From Fen-1362 sp049516395 (GTDB taxonomy: Bacteria; Planctomycetota; Phycisphaerae; Sedimentisphaerales; Anaerobacaceae): 64,000 nt of DNA. Shown piece after piece: positions 61,105-64,000 of the stretch (position 1 is the stretch's first letter; each line of letters begins with the position of its first letter). The notes beneath the pieces are model-generated. The model saw only the letters and a program-made list of their open reading frames with translations. It searched no databases and was not told the origin of the DNA. The DNA is taken from the NCBI GenBank assembly GCA_049516395.1, contig JBEKTD010000010.1, positions 1-64,000 of the forward strand, read 5' to 3'. A program made the translations under genes and the position numbers.

Positions 61105-63096
61105 ATGACCGCCGATGTGAAAAAGCGAATTGAGCAGTTGCGTGCCGAGATACGCAGGCACGATTACCTTTATTATGTCCTCAACCAGCCCGAAATAACC
61201 GACCAGCAATATGACAAGCTTTTTGCAGAGCTAAAGGCATTAGAGGGGCAGCATCCCAATCTTATTACCACCGATTCACCTACCCAGCGGGTATCGGAAA
61301 GGCCGATTGAGGGTTTCGCCCAGGTTCGTCACGCCGTGCCGATGCTCAGTATGGATAATACCTATAATGCGGAGGAATTGCGGGCGTTCGATGAACGGGT
61401 GGCAAAGGTGCTTGGAAGCAAAGATTACGATTACGTCGTCGAATTGAAAATTGATGGCCTTGCGGTAAGTTTGAGATACGAAAAAGGGGTGCTTGTGCTT
61501 GGTGCCACAAGAGGCGACGGTTCAAAAGGTGACGATGTAACGCACAATATCAGGACAATAAAGGCGATTCCGCTTCGACTGACGGGCGATGTGCCGGATA
61601 CCATTGAGGTTCGAGGCGAAGTGTATATGCCGACAAAGTCATTCGTAGGCCTCAATAAACAGCGAGGAAAGGCTGACGAGCCGCTATTCGCCAATCCCCG
61701 CAACGCCGCCGCCGGCTCATTAAAGCTCCTCGATTCTAAAATCACCGCGCAAAGGAACCTGTCCTTTTTCGCGTATGCTTCCGGCGAGATTTCAAAGCCA
61801 TTGGCAAAAGACCACTACGAAATGTTGCAGTTCTTCAAAAAACTTGGCCTGCCCGTAAACCCGAATATCAAAAAAGCAAAAAATATCGATGAGGTCATAG
61901 AGATTTGCAATAGCTGGGACGACAAGCGGGAAAAGCTTGACTATCAAATCGATGGTATGGTGGTCAAAGTCAATAATCTCGAACAGCGTGAGATTCTTGG
62001 CTTCACGGGTCGTTCGCCGAGATGGTGCATAAGTTATAAATTTGCCGCCGAGCAGGCCGAAACAAAAGTCGAGTCAATCGTTGTCCAGGTGGGTAAGGGC
62101 GGCACACTGACCCCCGTTGCGAATCTGACACCGGTTTTATTGGCGGGGACAACCGTCAAAAGGGCGTCCCTGCACAACTTCGACCAGGTTGCCCGCCTCG
62201 ATGTCCGCGAGGGCGACACCGTTATTATCGAAAAAGCGGGCGAAATCATTCCGCAGGTCGTCGAAGTCAAAAAAGAACGCAGGCCAAAAGGGGCAAAACC
62301 TTTTGAACCGCCCACAAAATGCCCCAATTGTGGCGGCGAGGTAAAAAAAGACGCGGAAGGTGTCTTCCTGCGTTGTATCAATCCGCATTGCTTCGGCCAG
62401 TTGAAGGAACGAATCAGGTATTTCGCCGGCAGGGGGCAAATGGATATCGAAAACTTAGGTGAGGCATTGATTGACCAGTTAGTGGAAGTCGGTTTGGTAA
62501 AAAACATTGCTGATATTTATAAACTCACCAAAGACGACCTCCTCGGGTTGGAGCGAATGGCGGATAAAAGCGCACAAAACGTAATCGACTCAATCGAAGA
62601 AAGTAAAACCCGACCTCTTTGGCGGCTTGTAGCTGGCCTTGGTATTCGTCATATCGGCGTCCAGACCGCGCAGGATTTAGCCGGGCACTTCGGCTCGCTC
62701 GAAGCGATTATAAAAGCGACCCAGGCCGAACTTGACGCGATTGAACAGGTTGGCGAAAAACTCGCCGAAGGCATTTATGAGTATTTTCACGACGAGCACA
62801 ATATCGCAATCATAAATGAGCTGCTGTCAGCCGGCGTTAAGCCCCAACTGCCTGAAAAGAAAAAAGCCGAAGGCAAACTCGCCGGCAAAACAATCGTTGT
62901 TACGGGCACACTGCAAAACTTCTCCCGCCAGCAAATCGAAGAGGCAATCAGAATCGTCGGCGCAAAGGTATCGTCGAGCGTTAGCAAAAATACCGATTTT
63001 GTCCTCGCGGGCGACAACCCCGGCAGCAAACTCGACAAAGCCCGTCAGCTTGGGGTGAAAGTGATTAGCGAAAAGGAATTTGAAGCAATGTTATGA
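61105..63096 (+). CDS. ligA: NAD-dependent DNA ligase
   Basis: The 663-residue protein is a full-length LigA: Ia domain, adenylation domain with the active-site Lys in VELKIDGLAVSLRYE (about residue 114), OB fold, a four-Cys zinc finger (CPNCGGEV...CINPHCFG), helix-hairpin-helix region with GLGIRHIGVQTA, and a C-terminal BRCT domain (GKTIVVTGTLQNFSRQQIEE). It seals nicks in replication and repair. Its last codons overlap ribD by 4 bases. Confidence 0.96.
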   Translation: MTADVKKRIEQLRAEIRRHDYLYYVLNQPEITDQQYDKLFAELKALEGQHPNLITTDSPTQRVSERPIEGFAQVRHAVPMLSMDNTYNAEELRAFDERVAKVLGSKDYDYVVELKIDGLAVSLRYEKGVLVLGATRGDGSKGDDVTHNIRTIKAIPLRLTGDVPDTIEVRGEVYMPTKSFVGLNKQRGKADEPLFANPRNAAAGSLKLLDSKITAQRNLSFFAYASGEISKPLAKDHYEMLQFFKKLGLPVNPNIKKAKNIDEVIEICNSWDDKREKLDYQIDGMVVKVNNLEQREILGFTGRSPRWCISYKFAAEQAETKVESIVVQVGKGGTLTPVANLTPVLLAGTTVKRASLHNFDQVARLDVREGDTVIIEKAGEIIPQVVEVKKERRPKGAKPFEPPTKCPNCGGEVKKDAEGVFLRCINPHCFGQLKERIRYFAGRGQMDIENLGEALIDQLVEVGLVKNIADIYKLTKDDLLGLERMADKSAQNVIDSIEESKTRPLWRLVAGLGIRHIGVQTAQDLAGHFGSLEAIIKATQAELDAIEQVGEKLAEGIYEYFHDEHNIAIINELLSAGVKPQLPEKKKAEGKLAGKTIVVTGTLQNFSRQQIEEAIRIVGAKVSSSVSKNTDFVLAGDNPGSKLDKARQLGVKVISEKEFEAML

Positions 63097-64000
63097 TGCA
63101 CGCCCGGAATTATATGGAGTTAGCTTTGCAGCTCGCACATCGAGGTCTCGGTAATGTTGAACCGAATCCGGCTGTCGGGGCGGTTATCGTTAAATCGGGC
63201 AAAATTATCGGCAGGGGGTGGCATAAAAAATTTGGCGGCCCGCACGCTGAAATCAACGCGCTGGTAGATTGCAAAAAGCAGGGGGTCACCCCCAAAGGCG
63301 CGACAATGTTCGTTACCCTCGAACCCTGCTGTCACTTTGGCAAAACAGGCCCCTGCACCGACGCACTTATCGCCGCAAAATTGAAAAAGGTCGTCGTTGC
63401 GACCATCGACCCGTCAAAGCACACCAACGGCAAAGGTATCAGGCGACTGCGAAAGGCAGGTATCAAAGTTGAGGTTGGTTTGTGTGAGGCCGAAGCGAGG
63501 GTTCTTAACGCGCCATTTCTCAAATTCGCCTCAACTGGTAAAACATGGGTAACATTGAAATGGGCGCAGTCAATCGACGGCAAACTCGCCTGGTCAAAAA
63601 CGAGTCACGGGTCACGAGCGACGAGCGACGGACGACGGTGGATAAGCTGTGAACAAAGCAGAAAAGACGCCCACAACCTGCGAAAACGAGTCGGCGCGAT
63701 TCTTGTGGGTATCAATACCGTCCTCAAAGATGACCCGCTGCTTACTCTCCGGCTCGCTAATGGCAAAAAACCATTACGAATCGTCCTCGATAATCACCTT
63801 CGCATCTCTCTCAACTGCAAATTGCTGAAAACAGCGTCAGATGTCCCCTTGCTCATAGTGACACAGTCCGCTTCTCTGCGAATCAAAGCCAAAAAGACAA
63901 AGCAAATCGTCAGCAGGGGGGCTGAAATTCTTGCCTGTCCCGCATCGCGTTCAAATTTGCAATTCCTTCTTTCCCACCTAAGCAAACTCGGTGTCCAGCG
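63093..64000 (+). CDS. ribD: Riboflavin biosynthesis deaminase/reductase, partial
   Basis: The gene starts at ATG 63093 (ATGA overlap with ligA) and runs off the window after 302 complete codons. The N-terminal deaminase domain has the zinc ligands in GGPHAEINAL and EPCCHFGKTGPC. The reductase domain begins with TLKWAQSIDGKLA and continues with WISCEQSRKDAHNLR and GINTVLKDDPLLTLR. RibD deaminates and reduces the early pyrimidine intermediate in riboflavin synthesis. About nine extra residues lie between DGKLA and WIS and are coded by a low-complexity ACGAG/GTCACG/GCGACG run at 63600-63638. Confidence 0.93.
   Translation, partial: MMHARNYMELALQLAHRGLGNVEPNPAVGAVIVKSGKIIGRGWHKKFGGPHAEINALVDCKKQGVTPKGATMFVTLEPCCHFGKTGPCTDALIAAKLKKVVVATIDPSKHTNGKGIRRLRKAGIKVEVGLCEAEARVLNAPFLKFASTGKTWVTLKWAQSIDGKLAWSKTSHGSRATSDGRRWISCEQSRKDAHNLRKRVGAILVGINTVLKDDPLLTLRLANGKKPLRIVLDNHLRISLNCKLLKTASDVPLLIVTQSASLRIKAKKTKQIVSRGAEILACPASRSNLQFLLSHLSKLGVQ

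Overview
The window looks like a chromosomal segment of a Planctomycetota bacterium, probably a Phycisphaerae/Sedimentisphaerales-type lineage. This is an inference from the gene families: an exosortase system with planctomycete-style PEP-CTERM-like tails, right-handed beta-helix surface proteins, a TPR giant, large stand-alone receiver/kinase clusters, a planctomycete-like GyrA, and dispersed short intergenic repeats. No rRNA is present; there is one tRNA (Asn).

Layout. Positions 1-1838 (minus) hold the 5' part of a large secreted beta-helix protein. Positions 2.4-30.1 kb (plus) form a long exopolysaccharide/exosortase locus. It begins with a candidate structured leader RNA and EpsI, and continues with sugar-modifying enzymes (aminotransferase, two FemAB/BioF2-type GNATs, pyruvyltransferase, O-acetyltransferase, F420-hydrogenase-beta-like protein, deacetylase, AsnB amidotransferase), assembly proteins (Wzx flippase, Wzy/ligase), glycosyltransferases including a split Alg14/Alg13-type pair, an exosortase fused to a degenerate nucleotidyltransferase, a Wzc-type tyrosine autokinase, a priming sugar-phosphate transferase, a TPR protein and a LuxR-type regulator. 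Directly after it (30.3-33.7 kb) a promoter with a duplicated operator-like repeat precedes an unknown exported protein and three proteins bearing the same C-terminal sorting tail, one of them a DUF3494 ice-binding protein. A Wza-like export lipoprotein follows on the minus strand. The likely logic is one system that makes a polysaccharide and sorts tail-bearing proteins to the cell surface.

Positions 33.7-43.9 kb mix debris and core genes: a collapsed beta-helix pseudogene, a 5'-truncated HNH/AP2 protein, a frameshifted membrane gene, holA-gyrA, and an accessory pair (UvrD-like helicase and a Cys-rich protein) lying between repeat-rich spacers. Positions 43.9-55.8 kb (minus) form one compact signalling operon: receiver, TonB-dependent receptor, YfiR-like protein, four histidine kinases, four more receivers and the stump of another. 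Positions 56.2-58.0 kb encode a Ser/Thr kinase next to a PPP-like phosphoesterase. The end of the window is housekeeping: tRNA-Asn, CDF transporter, glycine-rich RRM protein, methyltransferase, ligA and the 5' part of ribD.

Most notable: the nucleotidyltransferase/exosortase fusion and its twin fusion two genes downstream; the candidate attenuated leader RNA ahead of EpsI; tail-sharing PEP-CTERM-like tandem genes with unrelated cores; a 118-bp near-identical dispersed palindromic repeat; and several gene remnants. All family calls rest on reading motifs by eye; no database search was possible.
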